Origin: a virus
Strand: one strand, 5' to 3'
IMG/VR virus record: IMGVR_UViG_3300021170_000010
Coordinates: 38,900-102,899 of that record
DNA: 64,000 nt
Shown: one piece after another, positions 1 through 7,963 of the stretch
Numbering within the stretch: the first letter of the stretch is position 1
Layout: each line of letters starts with the position of its first letter
Program-made: the position numbers and the translations under genes
The notes under the pieces: generated by a model
The model's input: only the letters and a program-made list of their open reading frames with translations
Told to the model about the DNA's origin: nothing
Database searches by the model: none

Positions 1-518
1 CTGCTGCTCACGAGCCGCAGGTCCGGCCTCTGATCGAGCAGCGTGTCTATAGCCGGATCTACCGCCTTCGTACGGTCCCACCGGCCTAAGATCGCGAAGT
101 CGAGGTGTTCTCGGATCTTGAGCCAGAGTTGCCGCTTGTACGGCGCTCCGTGCTTCTCGTCGCGAATCCAGTAGGCTCCGTCTGCGAGTTCGCGGTGCGT
201 GTAGCCGGAGAAAATTCCGACGCTAAAGTCCGGACGGTATGCCTTGACCGCCAGGATCAGCGCGAGGAGTTCGTCGGCCTGCTGCATCGGTTCGCCGCCC
301 GACACGGTGATTCCCTTTGTGCCGACGGCGCAGTGAAGGATGATGTGCCGCGCGAGCGCCTGCGACTCCCAGAGCGTTCCGCCGGAGAGCGGATGCGTGG
401 CGGGATTGTGGCAGCCGGGGCAGTTGAGCGAGCAGCCTTGCAGCCAAATGCAGGTCCGTAACTCTGGGCCGTTGGCGCGCGTTCCGTGAAGGATCGCGTT
501 CTGGTGGATACGGATCAT
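1..518 (-). CDS. Radical-SAM activase, NrdG-like (partial, 3' end outside window)
   Basis: The first 172 codons are visible and the gene runs off the window edge. The N-terminal half has the three-cysteine 4Fe-4S motif GCSLNCPGCHNP (CxxxCxxC), followed by the TVSGGEPM strand-loop typical of radical-SAM proteins. The CHNP form fits the short anaerobic ribonucleotide reductase activases (NrdG and single-cluster relatives) better than QueE. Such proteins cleave S-adenosylmethionine to make a radical, usually on a partner enzyme. No NrdD partner lies in the window, so the substrate is unknown. The ATG overlaps the stop of the upstream gene by ATGA, marking the same leftward operon. Confidence 0.8.
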   Translation of the reverse strand, partial: MIRIHQNAILHGTRANGPELRTCIWLQGCSLNCPGCHNPATHPLSGGTLWESQALARHIILHCAVGTKGITVSGGEPMQQADELLALILAVKAYRPDFSVGIFSGYTHRELADGAYWIRDEKHGAPYKRQLWLKIREHLDFAILGRWDRTKAVDPAIDTLLDQRPDLRLVSS

Positions 519-706
519 TGCGTTCCTTTCGTGGCTACTTCTTCAATGTCGATAAGTTTCTGCGCGTATCGAACGCCGTTAAGCGCTGTGCGTAATTTCT
601 CACGCGCTTCTGCCGTCATATCGTCCTGCTCAATTAAAACGTCTTGAATTCTGGCGGCGGAATCACGAAGTGAAGATGAAGCTCCGTACGCGTCTTGCCA
701 TTTCAT
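515..706 (-). CDS. Hypothetical protein, 63 aa
   Basis: Small, mostly helical, charged protein beginning MKWQDAYGAS with no cysteine pairs or membrane segment. It overlaps the next gene by ATGA and the previous gene by 4 bases, so it is translationally coupled within the leftward operon. No family is recognised. Confidence 0.65.
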   Translation of the reverse strand: MKWQDAYGASSSLRDSAARIQDVLIEQDDMTAEAREKLRTALNGVRYAQKLIDIEEVATKGTQ

Positions 707-1233
707 CCAATTTCCTCCAAGTCGATACTACGAATCCGCGCCCACTCGATGAACGTTGATTCCATCGGAGATGGGACGCGGTACTGAACGATTGCTAATC
801 CGCCGGGGTTAGTGATCGAAGACGTTTCGATCTGGCCGTCGCCGCCGAAGACTTCCTGGATGGCATTGAACGTCGAGACGCAACCTCGATCCGGAAGCGT
901 GAATTCGAACATCATACCGTAGCCTCTTTCTGAGTTTCCGGATGACGGATACCTTTTGAAGTAGAGACCGGAAAAGACGAACGGCGGATGCGGCGTCGGC
1001 TTTACTCCGTTTAAAACGTCCTTGATCGTCACGGATTTGACCGAGTATGAATCCGTCCGGTACCAGTACGGGTTCTCGCCCATGCAGAAGACGCGGCAGC
1101 CGTGGAGCGTATCGTTGATATACGGCGAGCCGTAGCGGTCCGCGTAGACGTTCCGCTTCTCAGTAATCTCGCGCTGGAAGACGTCATTGGAATATATACG
1201 GACGCGGACCTCGAACTTGCCGAGCTTCTTCAT
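703..1233 (-). CDS. Hypothetical protein, 176 aa
   Basis: The start is placed at the internal Met (MKKLGKFEVRV) because that ATG overlaps the upstream stop as ATGA and has a GGAAGGA ribosome site 6-7 bases before it. A longer reading frame would run 17 codons into the upstream gene. The product looks like a mixed alpha/beta protein rich in aromatic residues. The family is not recognised. Coupling on both sides places it in the DUF2997/DUF1257 operon. Confidence 0.7.
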   Translation of the reverse strand: MKKLGKFEVRVRIYSNDVFQREITEKRNVYADRYGSPYINDTLHGCRVFCMGENPYWYRTDSYSVKSVTIKDVLNGVKPTPHPPFVFSGLYFKRYPSSGNSERGYGMMFEFTLPDRGCVSTFNAIQEVFGGDGQIETSSITNPGGLAIVQYRVPSPMESTFIEWARIRSIDLEEIG

Positions 1234-1532
1234 ACGTCGATTCCTTCCGCGCGCAAGCGCTGCGCTAAATCGCCGCGATTCCATTGAAGGAAGCCATCTA
1301 CCTGATCGGGAAAGCCGATCCGGAGCCGCGCGAGGTTATCGTCGTCAGCTTTCATAATCGCTTGCGCGAGCGCCGTCTGGAAGTCTCCGAGAAGGCCGAA
1401 TTGCCACTTCAGCACGAACTTGGTAGCGTCGGTAAAGTCCGAAGATACGAGAGCCTCGGCGACGCTCTTAGGAATGGTTCTCCCCGGATTCTCCCATGGA
1501 AGAGACAGAGGACGATTAACGAATCCGCTCAT
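1230..1532 (-). CDS. Hypothetical protein, 100 aa
   Basis: Begins MSGFVNRPLS and overlaps both neighbours by 4 bases. No recognisable domain, transmembrane segment or metal-binding cysteine pair. The C-terminal third is helical (WNRGDLAQRLRAEG). It is kept as a real gene because it shares the overlap pattern and codon use of the operon. Confidence 0.65.
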   Translation of the reverse strand: MSGFVNRPLSLPWENPGRTIPKSVAEALVSSDFTDATKFVLKWQFGLLGDFQTALAQAIMKADDDNLARLRIGFPDQVDGFLQWNRGDLAQRLRAEGIDV

Positions 1533-1711
1533 GCTTTCTGGTCCTCCTTCTGCCGGACGACTTCGAGGTACTCCGGCTTGTTGCGAATCGTCTTGGTCTT
1601 GTCGCCTCCGGCGAAGTCGGCAAGAACGCGTTCGCAGCCTTGACCATGAAAATTTTTCAGGTCAATTTCCGATTCGCCCTCTTCATCTACGGTGATGCTG
1701 ATCTCTTTCAT
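1529..1711 (-). CDS. DUF2997-like small protein
   Basis: 60 residues. The N-terminal half, MKEISITVDEEGESEIDLKNF followed by HGQGC, matches my memory of DUF2997: a short beta-beta unit then a G-x-S/G-C turn leading into a helix. DUF2997 genes are known to travel with DUF1257 (Ycf35) genes. Here such a gene starts 1.3 kb upstream in the same operon and a Ycf46-like ATPase lies beyond it, which supports the call. Function is unknown. The C-terminal extension (residues 38-60) is charged and helical. Confidence 0.6.
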   Translation of the reverse strand: MKEISITVDEEGESEIDLKNFHGQGCERVLADFAGGDKTKTIRNKPEYLEVVRQKEDQKA

Positions 1712-2589
1712 GCGCTTCTCTTCCCTTTCTGTGCGGCAAGCCGCTCTTCGTGAAACCGTTTAACGACTTCGTAGATCGCTTCCGGCCAAATGCAGTACGT
1801 CCAGAGGTTTCCTTTACCGTTCGGAAAGCTGATCTCGTAGACGCCCCCGAACGCTCCCCCGAGCGTACAGATCTTCTCGCCGGAAGTATCTTCGATCACG
1901 TCTACCATCGAATCGGCCATCTTAAAGCGCGCGAGGCCGGACGTCTGTCCAGGCTCCCAATCGAGGCAGATCGGAAGTTTGATCTCTCCGATAGGAGTCC
2001 GCAGCTTTTCACGAAGTTTCCGCGTCTCAGCATCATTCCGTTTCTTCGTTTCTTCACCGGCTTTAATGCGCTCCTGGAGGGCGACTTCGTTTGCTCGCTC
2101 ATCTTCCGCAAAGGCCGCATCTAGTTGCGCTTCTTCGATGCGTTCGATCTGCTTAACGTCCGGTGCGGGAAGACCGTTCATAGAACGCCACCACGCCGGT
2201 ATTGGGTCACCGTGTCCGTCGTCTACTACGATGTTCGGTAGGGATAGGCCGCGTTCCTCAGCTTCGACAGAAACGTAGTTGTTATACGTAAACGCGGAGA
2301 CCACTACGACGAGAGCGCTAGAGTTATCTTCCGCCCACTTAACGAGGTAGCGCGCGTTGTCTTCCATGAGCGAAGTTCCAGGAAGCATTCCGCCGAAGTC
2401 GTATATCACGAGATCAGTTCCGACCTTGATGTCTCCGGGAGAATGCGCGCGGTACCACGCTAGTTTCGCAGGAGCTACGCGCTCTTTATATTCGCGTACG
2501 TGGTCCTTGACTTCTTGTTCCGGAGAGAATTCTCCGAATCCGTGGCCCATCGGATCGACAATGATAGCCGCCTTGATCTTCTGCGGCAT
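1708..2589 (-). CDS. Unrecognised 293-aa protein between the DUF1257 and DUF2997 genes
   Basis: The N-terminal half (about 1-130) looks like an alpha/beta Rossmann-type fold: hydrophobic strands KAAIIVDPMG, TDLVIYDFGG and ALVVVVSAFT alternate with helices. The middle (about 150-205) is a charged coiled-coil stretch. The C-terminal 85 residues form a separate beta-rich piece with a GGAFGGVYEISF core. No known catalytic motif was identified. It overlaps its downstream neighbour by ATGA and lies 2 bases after DUF1257, so it is probably part of the same functional set. Confidence 0.65.
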   Translation of the reverse strand: MPQKIKAAIIVDPMGHGFGEFSPEQEVKDHVREYKERVAPAKLAWYRAHSPGDIKVGTDLVIYDFGGMLPGTSLMEDNARYLVKWAEDNSSALVVVVSAFTYNNYVSVEAEERGLSLPNIVVDDGHGDPIPAWWRSMNGLPAPDVKQIERIEEAQLDAAFAEDERANEVALQERIKAGEETKKRNDAETRKLREKLRTPIGEIKLPICLDWEPGQTSGLARFKMADSMVDVIEDTSGEKICTLGGAFGGVYEISFPNGKGNLWTYCIWPEAIYEVVKRFHEERLAAQKGKRSA

Positions 2590-2591
2590 GG

Positions 2592-2996
2592 CTATCGCGC
2601 TCCGAAGCGGAGCATCACCTTTCCCTTAACCACTTCTCTTCCGAGAAGGACGTGGCCCTTCGCGCGGGCGACGGCCATGTGGCGCTGGACGGTATACCCC
2701 TGCTTTAACTTCCCCATCCAGGTATCGTCGAATTTAGCGCTATGATCATACGCGGAGATAACGGCCTGATAGGTTCCGTCTGGCTGTTTAGAGAAGCCGA
2801 TATCATTCGACGCGCTAATCCCGGTATTCTGGCGTCTGATTATGATATTAGCCTTCTCGTTTCGCTGGTCTCCGCCGTATCCGTAGAGGGGTTGCGCCTC
2901 GGAATGGACTTCATATTTGAACCCCATGTCATCGAGCGCCGCGCAGAGATACCGTTCATCGCGGATCGTAGTCTCAAAAATTCCATACTTTGACAT
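2592..2996 (-). CDS. DUF1257 (Ycf35-like) protein
   Basis: 134 residues, start MSKYGIFETTIRDE, chosen because AGGAGA lies 9 bases upstream. An in-frame earlier Met would overlap the HNH gene. Family features seen: the opening strand after MSxxxxxxTxIRD, a YGYGGDQR segment, the central NDIGFSKQPDGTYQ match to the family's DIGF-x-x-x-x-DG-x-Y core, and a basic C-terminus ending in KVMLRFGAR. DUF1257/Ycf35 is conserved in cyanobacteria, plastids and many phages or plasmids, and is usually near DUF2997 and a Ycf46 AAA ATPase, as here. Its molecular job is not established. Confidence 0.75.
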   Translation of the reverse strand: MSKYGIFETTIRDERYLCAALDDMGFKYEVHSEAQPLYGYGGDQRNEKANIIIRRQNTGISASNDIGFSKQPDGTYQAVISAYDHSAKFDDTWMGKLKQGYTVQRHMAVARAKGHVLLGREVVKGKVMLRFGAR

Positions 2997-3016
2997 TTTA
3001 CGGTTGTCTCCTATTC

Positions 3017-3457
3017 TTAGTTTGTGGAATTCCAATGGTCTCGTTGCCATTGATTATGGCAGATACTGCAAAATCGGCTACCGCTAGCTGAGTTAATAGA
3101 ATCGTACGGATGGCCGTTTTTGCAATGCGTCTTACGGGCGTTAATAGCTGCTGGAGATTCGCCGCGTTCTTTATTGATTGAGAGAGGCACTGGATCTAGA
3201 TGTGATGGACGAACACATCGTCTATTTCGGCAAAGATGATCAAGCGTTAGACCGTCCGGGATTGGTCCGACGGAAATCTCGTATGAATAGCGATGGGTTA
3301 ATAGCACTCCACGTGGACGACGATTAATTTGGCCATATCCTGTAGCAGCCATAATGTATCCGGTCCATTCCCAACACGCACCTAAGTCCGGCCTTATAAT
3401 CGGTCCATCTTTATTAACGCGCTTCCAGAAGTCCGATTCCGTAGCTCTAGCTGACAT
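3017..3457 (-). CDS. HNH homing-type endonuclease
   Basis: 146 residues. The N-terminal third has CWEWTGYI and a glycine/arginine turn typical of the HNH_3 family. The nuclease core is LDHLCRNRRCVRPSHLDPV, with D-H, two cysteines and the terminal S-H-L-D-P. A C-terminal zinc knuckle HCKNGHPY...FCSICHN (two C/H pairs) probably binds DNA or holds the fold. It sits between the DUF1257 gene and the small zinc-ribbon gene as a free-standing nuclease, a common mobile passenger in phages. All expected core residues are present. Confidence 0.85.
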   Translation of the reverse strand: MSARATESDFWKRVNKDGPIIRPDLGACWEWTGYIMAATGYGQINRRPRGVLLTHRYSYEISVGPIPDGLTLDHLCRNRRCVRPSHLDPVPLSINKERGESPAAINARKTHCKNGHPYDSINSASGSRFCSICHNQWQRDHWNSTN

Positions 3458-3581
3458 GGCGTCTCTCCTGATCCCAGTACGGAGAATGGCACTTCGGGCA
3501 ACAGCGCGGTTCCTTCGTAGACCTGCGCCACCATACGTGAAGGCAGCGCAGGCAGTGTAGTGGATTCTTGATTGATCGCAT
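3447..3581 (-). CDS. Small zinc-ribbon protein, 44 aa
   Basis: Begins MRSIKNPLHCLRC and contains two CxxC pairs (CLRC near residue 10, CPKC near 28) followed by SPYW. This layout is common in small phage and toxin-antitoxin-like zinc ribbons of the form CxxC-H-x-W...CPKC-S-PYW. The stop lies 11 bases inside the HNH gene, which suggests coupling. The ATG begins 3 bases after the inverted repeat at 3584-3620, so the leader must be very short. Confidence 0.65.
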   Translation of the reverse strand: MRSIKNPLHCLRCLHVWWRRSTKEPRCCPKCHSPYWDQERRHVS

Positions 3582-3583
3582 AC

Positions 3584-3620
3584 CTATAGCGTAATACGAT
3601 AATAATATATTACGCTACTA
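3584..3620 (-). promoter_or_regulatory. Palindromic promoter/operator candidate
   Basis: A perfect 10-bp inverted repeat, TAGCGTAATA (3587-3596) and TATTACGCTA (3608-3617), surrounds an AT-only core. Read leftward it gives AGTAGCGTAATATATTATT, matching the motif seen at 10430, 20150 and 59278. It lies between the AAA+ gene end and the small zinc-ribbon/HNH genes and is the most AT-rich spot of the left arm. A leftward promoter with an overlapping operator is the simplest reading. Confidence 0.5.
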
Positions 3621-3629
3621 GTATTTTTA

Positions 3630-5162
3630 CTAGCCGTTTACCTCCAGGAGCCGTGCTCCGTGCTGTTCTTCCTGCCGTTTCCGCTCGTACGTTCCCGCGT
3701 AGGAAGCTGAGATGAACTTGCCGTCCGCCTGTTCGCGGAGGCGCTGAATGACATCCGGCGAAGACTTCGCGACCGGAACGATGTAGGCTGATGCTTCGAT
3801 CAGAGAGATCCGGAAGCGGTATGCCGTCTGGCAGCACGTCTGAATCTCCGCACCGGTCCAGTCCTTGTCGGAAGGGATCTTCGCCTGCGCGGACTTCAGT
3901 CCGTACTTGCTGATGTAGAGCTTCCAGATCGCCTTCTTCTCTTCGTCCGTCGGGAGATCGCAGAAGAAAGTTGCGCTCTTGAACCGGCGCTTCATCTCCG
4001 GTGAGAGAGTTCCGAAGCTATTGCACGTCGCGATGACGAGTACGTACCCCTGCGATACGGCGTCGATCACCTTGAACGTCTGGCGCAAGGCGAGTCCGCT
4101 CTCCCCGACGAGGCTAGACTTCATCGCCCCGAGGTCGAACGCGATGGTCGGCTTCTTATGGCTGCCGCCGGTGCATTTGGCGAGCATCGACTTGCCGCTG
4201 CCAGCCGGTCCGATCAGCAGAACGGCCTGAATGTTCTTCCGCTCTCCCATCCACGTCAGGAGCGCTCCGACCATCTCGGTCGATACTCCGGACGTATCGG
4301 TTCCAGCTCCGGCCAGCTGCTTTTCAATTTCGTCAATCCAAACGACGCAGCGCGGCGGGTCCTGTCCGGCCATCATCCGCTCGAAGTACTGGATCGCGTT
4401 GTCCGAGCCGCGCATGTCCGCGAACGTCTCGCCTCCGCGCCAGACCGTCAGGCCCTTCGTCGCTTCGATCATGGACCGCTTCCGGTCCCAGAGGTCGTCG
4501 ATGGCGAGTCCAGCCTTGCTGATCGACTCCGCGCAAGCCTGCTCTGCAGGGAAAGCCGCCAGGCCGGAGATCGCTTCAACCGCGTCTCCGAGATCGTCCG
4601 GCGCTTCGAGTTTCGCGCTCTTGTAGATTAGCCGGACGATAATACCGAGTTGCTTTTCGTCCGGCAGCGGCTCGTCGATCACGCGGACGTCCTGCTGGAT
4701 CTCGGTGGGAAGGTCCATAGCCGGACAGACGAGCACGAGCATCCGTCCGGACGACTTGTAGTAGTCGCGGAGATTCCAGACGGCCTGAGAGACGCCGAGT
4801 TGGCTGATGACGCGGTGGGCGTTCAGGAAGAACGTGATCGCGCCGTTCATCCGCATTCTTCCGCTTTCGTCCGGTTCGCTACCCTGAATCCCCATGAGGA
4901 CCTGGAGCGCCGTGACCGGATCTATGAGTTGATCTGGCATTATTCCTTCCGGCATCCGGAGATCCTTAACAGCCTTCGCTCCGGCTTCTCCGAGTCCGCC
5001 GATGCCGCGCACGATATCCCACTGGATAAACGGCGTTCCGTCTCCGTTGAATAATTCGCGGATGGCCTTGATCGTCGCAGCGGGGTCCGCCGTCTGGACG
5101 CAGACGATGGGTGTGCACGCGGTTCGCGCCGCGCGGAATTGAGTGATGAGAGTCTTCGTCAT
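3630..5162 (-). CDS. Ycf46-like AAA+ ATPase with permuted core
   Basis: 510 residues. The start MTKTLITQF is chosen because of AAAGGAAGG upstream and ATGA coupling to the preceding gene. Residues 1-240 resemble the N-terminal domain of Ycf46-type ATPases (VCVQTADP, an LPTEI...VIDEPLPDE segment). The AAA+ core follows in an unusual order: Walker B segment VVWIDEIEK (273-281) and LLTWMGERK (301-309) first, then Walker A GPAGSGKS (318-325), a LVGESG...R helix (351-360), sensor-1-like IATCNS (377-382) and an arginine-finger-like KRRF (391-394). In ordinary Ycf46 the Walker B block sits between the VGES helix and sensor 1. All motifs look intact, so activity is likely. The substrate is unknown; DUF1257 and DUF2997 neighbours suggest partners. 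Confidence 0.85.
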   Translation of the reverse strand: MTKTLITQFRAARTACTPIVCVQTADPAATIKAIRELFNGDGTPFIQWDIVRGIGGLGEAGAKAVKDLRMPEGIMPDQLIDPVTALQVLMGIQGSEPDESGRMRMNGAITFFLNAHRVISQLGVSQAVWNLRDYYKSSGRMLVLVCPAMDLPTEIQQDVRVIDEPLPDEKQLGIIVRLIYKSAKLEAPDDLGDAVEAISGLAAFPAEQACAESISKAGLAIDDLWDRKRSMIEATKGLTVWRGGETFADMRGSDNAIQYFERMMAGQDPPRCVVWIDEIEKQLAGAGTDTSGVSTEMVGALLTWMGERKNIQAVLLIGPAGSGKSMLAKCTGGSHKKPTIAFDLGAMKSSLVGESGLALRQTFKVIDAVSQGYVLVIATCNSFGTLSPEMKRRFKSATFFCDLPTDEEKKAIWKLYISKYGLKSAQAKIPSDKDWTGAEIQTCCQTAYRFRISLIEASAYIVPVAKSSPDVIQRLREQADGKFISASYAGTYERKRQEEQHGARLLEVNG

Positions 5163-5314
5163 GCGGCCTTCCTTTCTTTCCGCAGAGCCGCCGGATTGCC
5201 GCAGGCGAAGCATTTCGCCGTTGCGGTTCCTTCGCTTGAGACGGTTATCACAGCCGTCGGATGAGAACATTTAACGCACGGCATCAACGTTATCGCGTAC
5301 TTGGTCTTCGTCAT
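5159..5314 (-). CDS. Small zinc-ribbon protein, 51 aa
   Basis: Begins MTKTKYAITLMPCVKC. Two cysteine pairs, CVKC (13-16) and CFAC (39-42), are spaced as in a zinc ribbon. It overlaps the genes on both sides by ATGA, so it is translated with the AAA+ ATPase. The first codons repeat those of the ATPase (MTKTxxxxT). Function unknown; it may be an adaptor or nucleic-acid-binding partner. Confidence 0.65.
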   Translation of the reverse strand: MTKTKYAITLMPCVKCSHPTAVITVSSEGTATAKCFACGNPAALRKERKAA

Positions 5315-5691
5315 TTCTTGCCTTTCTCCTTCGCGGCCATAGACCGCAGTTTTTCGATGATCGAATTGAGGGTGACCTGAGTCTTATGCGCTTCGAGGTC
5401 ATCCCAATGATTCAGTCCGCAGCCGGAGCACTTCTCCTTCTTCGGGCGTAGCTTCGTAGCGTAGCGCTTTAGGATAACGAGCGCTTCGAGAGCCGCCTTA
5501 CCGCCTTCGGATAAAGCCGCGCAGGTCGGATTATCCGGATGATGATAACTGCGGCAGGATTCGCACCACGGGAAGCCGTTCTTATCGTCTCGATAATGAA
5601 ACGGACACGTCGATTGCGTTCCTTCGAGAACGCGCTTGCAATGATCGCACGTGTCCGGCCTCATTCCGGCTGCGATGGTTAGGTTGTTCAT
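5311..5691 (-). CDS. Cysteine-rich zinc-binding protein, 126 aa
   Basis: Start MNNLTIAAGM is fixed by ATGA overlap with the upstream stop and GGAGG 4-5 bases before. It has several metal-type pairs: CDHC (about 17-20), CESC (about 46), and CSGCGLNH near the C-terminal third, the latter ahead of a charged helix. No named family. The pattern suggests two small zinc modules joined to a helical tail. Confidence 0.65.
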   Translation of the reverse strand: MNNLTIAAGMRPDTCDHCKRVLEGTQSTCPFHYRDDKNGFPWCESCRSYHHPDNPTCAALSEGGKAALEALVILKRYATKLRPKKEKCSGCGLNHWDDLEAHKTQVTLNSIIEKLRSMAAKEKGKK

Positions 5692-5981
5692 GATGCCTCC
5701 TTGCGCGGAGCGTTCATAGCCGCGCCCGACTCCGTCATTTCCTTGATGCAGACCGGGCACAAGAGCATACCGGCGAAGGCGACGCCGTGGGATATGCAGA
5801 CCGTCCGCTCGCAGTCGCATTCGAACTGCGGACAGCCGGAGCAGAGATCCGCGCCGCACGTCGCGCACGGCTTCGTTTCGATCAAGGCGTGCTCTCCGTC
5901 TTCGTCTGCCTGGATCGGAACGTGGTGAAGAGCGCGGCAGCGCGCGCATTCGAGAAGGACCTTCGAGGGAAGGCTAGCCAT
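5688..5981 (-). CDS. Cysteine-rich zinc-binding protein, 97 aa
   Basis: Contains CARC, CATCGADLCSGC, CDC and CPVC clusters, about eleven cysteines in 97 residues, consistent with two or three zinc sites of B-box or RING-like spacing. Function is not recognised. It overlaps both neighbours by a few bases in the leftward operon. Confidence 0.65.
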   Translation of the reverse strand: MASLPSKVLLECARCRALHHVPIQADEDGEHALIETKPCATCGADLCSGCPQFECDCERTVCISHGVAFAGMLLCPVCIKEMTESGAAMNAPRKEAS

Positions 5982-6405
5982 AGTTGACCATTCCTTCCGC
6001 GTCGATGGCCGCTTGGATGATCGCGGAGAGTTGCGTTAGACGTTCGGTGAAGTAGCCGTCGTCCGTTCCGCATTCGATCCAGCGTCCGCCGTTCTTCGTA
6101 CGGGTTTCTTCCGTCGGTCGTCCGGTATCGAGAGCGGGAACCGCGATTAGCGATTGAAGCGCGAAGGTAACGCGCTCCTGAAGGTCCTGAAGCGAGCCGT
6201 CTCCGAACGTTCCGCAGTATTCCGCTCCGGGGAATCCGAGGAGTTCCATGATGCGGCAGAAGTTTCCGTTGGCGACGTTTAGCTCCCACGGATTCTGATT
6301 GGTCTGAATGCGTCCGTACTCGGCGTTATCCTCGAAGGTCGGCTGCCAACCTTCCGGCGCGAGTTCCGTTCCGTCACTGCTATACGCTGAAAACGTTACG
6401 CTCAT
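5974..6405 (-). CDS. Hypothetical protein, 143 aa
   Basis: Begins MSVTFSAYSSDG. The central segment NQNPWELNVANGNFCRIMELLG recalls phage proteins that describe a small alpha/beta domain of unknown role. No catalytic motif is seen. GGAGATCC precedes the start and the end overlaps the next gene by 8 bases. Confidence 0.65.
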   Translation of the reverse strand: MSVTFSAYSSDGTELAPEGWQPTFEDNAEYGRIQTNQNPWELNVANGNFCRIMELLGFPGAEYCGTFGDGSLQDLQERVTFALQSLIAVPALDTGRPTEETRTKNGGRWIECGTDDGYFTERLTQLSAIIQAAIDAEGMVNYG

Positions 6406-6416
6406 AGGATCTCCTT

Positions 6417-7961
6417 TTAATCGCAGTCCATCGTCTGGAGGTAGATCGGCGAGACGCCGAAGAACGCTTCCGTCTCGGCCTTCGCGCGGTGATCGAAGCG
6501 CGACTGCTGGCGTCCGGTATAGAGCCGGTATCCGGTTCCGAAGCCGGACGGCGTGAAGCTGTGGGATTTACCGGCCTTGAGTTCTGCCGTTACCTGCGCC
6601 TTCAGTTCCGGCGTGGCCAGGAAGCCGAGACCGGGGATCGACTCCGACCGGTCGATCCGCGCGCGGGATTCCGCTACCCGCTTAATTTGGTCACGGAATC
6701 GCTGTAGGACGTCCTCTACGGTGTCCGCCAGTTGCAGGTAGAAGGAATCCTCTACCCCGGTCCGGTCGAACGTCCTGACGCCCTGAGACGTCGTGAACGA
6801 GGTATGGCCGGAAGCCTTCGAGTCGTAGCTTGCGGGTTTCTCCTTTCCGGCATTTCGCCCGTAGAAGCGGAGCGTGATCGTGATACCGTCCGGCGACTTT
6901 GCCGTAAAGGTCGGCGTGATGAGCGCCTTGTCTCCGTATCCCCACCGGTCTTCTCCGACGGCTCCGGTCCATCCGGTGAACTCCGGAAGCGGTACGAAGA
7001 CGTCCGGAAGCTCCGGACAGAAGGAACCGTCCGCGTGGCAGATCGCCGCGAAGAGATCGGTAGCGGAGAACTCGACCGGCTTCCGGTGCTCGCGGCAGGT
7101 CTTCTCGATGATGGTCGCGTTCGGCGGCGCTTCGCCGTCGTGAACGTGCCACTCGTCCGGACCGTTGAAGAGATGCGGACGGTCCGAGTAGTGAGACGCC
7201 GAACAGTGGAAGATCACTTCGGAAGCGGCTGCGCTCGCGGCCAGCTTGTCAATGTCGAGGCCATCCGGCGTAAGAGAAGCCTTGACCGCTTCCATCGCTG
7301 CGAACCGCGTCATCCCGAGAACGATGTGCGCGATCTGGTCGATATGGAGAGGCACTTTATTCCAGGCCTTCTTAAAGACGTCCGCCACGAGGTCCTTACG
7401 GCGGTCGAATCTGCGGATCTGATACTCCGCGTTCAGGTCTTCTCCGAACGGACGCCAGAGGAAGCTCTTCGACGGATCGGTGAGTTCCGCGAGCGTCCGG
7501 TTCGGAACCGTGACGTACGTCTTTCCGACTTCCCCGTTCTTCCGGAGGAGCCGGATGATGACCTGGCCGACCATCGCGCGGGCGTAAGAAGCTATGTTCT
7601 CCGGGTGAACCGTCTCGCGCGTGACGATCTCGATGCGCCCCTTCTCGCCGGCGAGCTTCATCGTGAGTCCCGGCTTCTGCTGGTAGCGGTCGAGGTACTT
7701 CCACTCGGCCATCAGCGTGCCGACCGGCCACGGAGTCTTGACGCTCTCTAGCGTGATCCGGTCCGATTCCGCCTGGAGCGCTTGAGCCGCTAAGTTAACG
7801 GTATTCGTCGCTTCACGGATACGATCACCGAATAGCGTGTAGATCGTTCTGTTTAACTCCGCTTCGAGCGCGGACTTCTTAGCGTATTTCTCACTCTCGA
7901 TCTTGCTCTTGCTTTCCCGAGCGGCGTTAAGAGCCGCGCGGAGTTCTTCGATGTTCGGCAT
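6417..7961 (-). CDS. Unrecognised 514-aa protein with N-terminal coiled coil
   Basis: Start MPNIEELRAAL is chosen for GGAGGT 10 bases upstream and a 2-base gap to the previous stop. Residues 1-70 are a charged coiled coil. The middle (about 150-330) is mixed, with His/Cys-containing stretches (HVHDGE, CREHRK, CHADGSFCP). The C-terminal part has a second helical region and ends QTMDCD. No known domain is identified. As the second-largest product of the left arm it may be a replication or takeover protein, but the sequence does not show which. Confidence 0.6.
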   Translation of the reverse strand: MPNIEELRAALNAARESKSKIESEKYAKKSALEAELNRTIYTLFGDRIREATNTVNLAAQALQAESDRITLESVKTPWPVGTLMAEWKYLDRYQQKPGLTMKLAGEKGRIEIVTRETVHPENIASYARAMVGQVIIRLLRKNGEVGKTYVTVPNRTLAELTDPSKSFLWRPFGEDLNAEYQIRRFDRRKDLVADVFKKAWNKVPLHIDQIAHIVLGMTRFAAMEAVKASLTPDGLDIDKLAASAAASEVIFHCSASHYSDRPHLFNGPDEWHVHDGEAPPNATIIEKTCREHRKPVEFSATDLFAAICHADGSFCPELPDVFVPLPEFTGWTGAVGEDRWGYGDKALITPTFTAKSPDGITITLRFYGRNAGKEKPASYDSKASGHTSFTTSQGVRTFDRTGVEDSFYLQLADTVEDVLQRFRDQIKRVAESRARIDRSESIPGLGFLATPELKAQVTAELKAGKSHSFTPSGFGTGYRLYTGRQQSRFDHRAKAETEAFFGVSPIYLQTMDCD

Positions 7962-7963
7962 GG

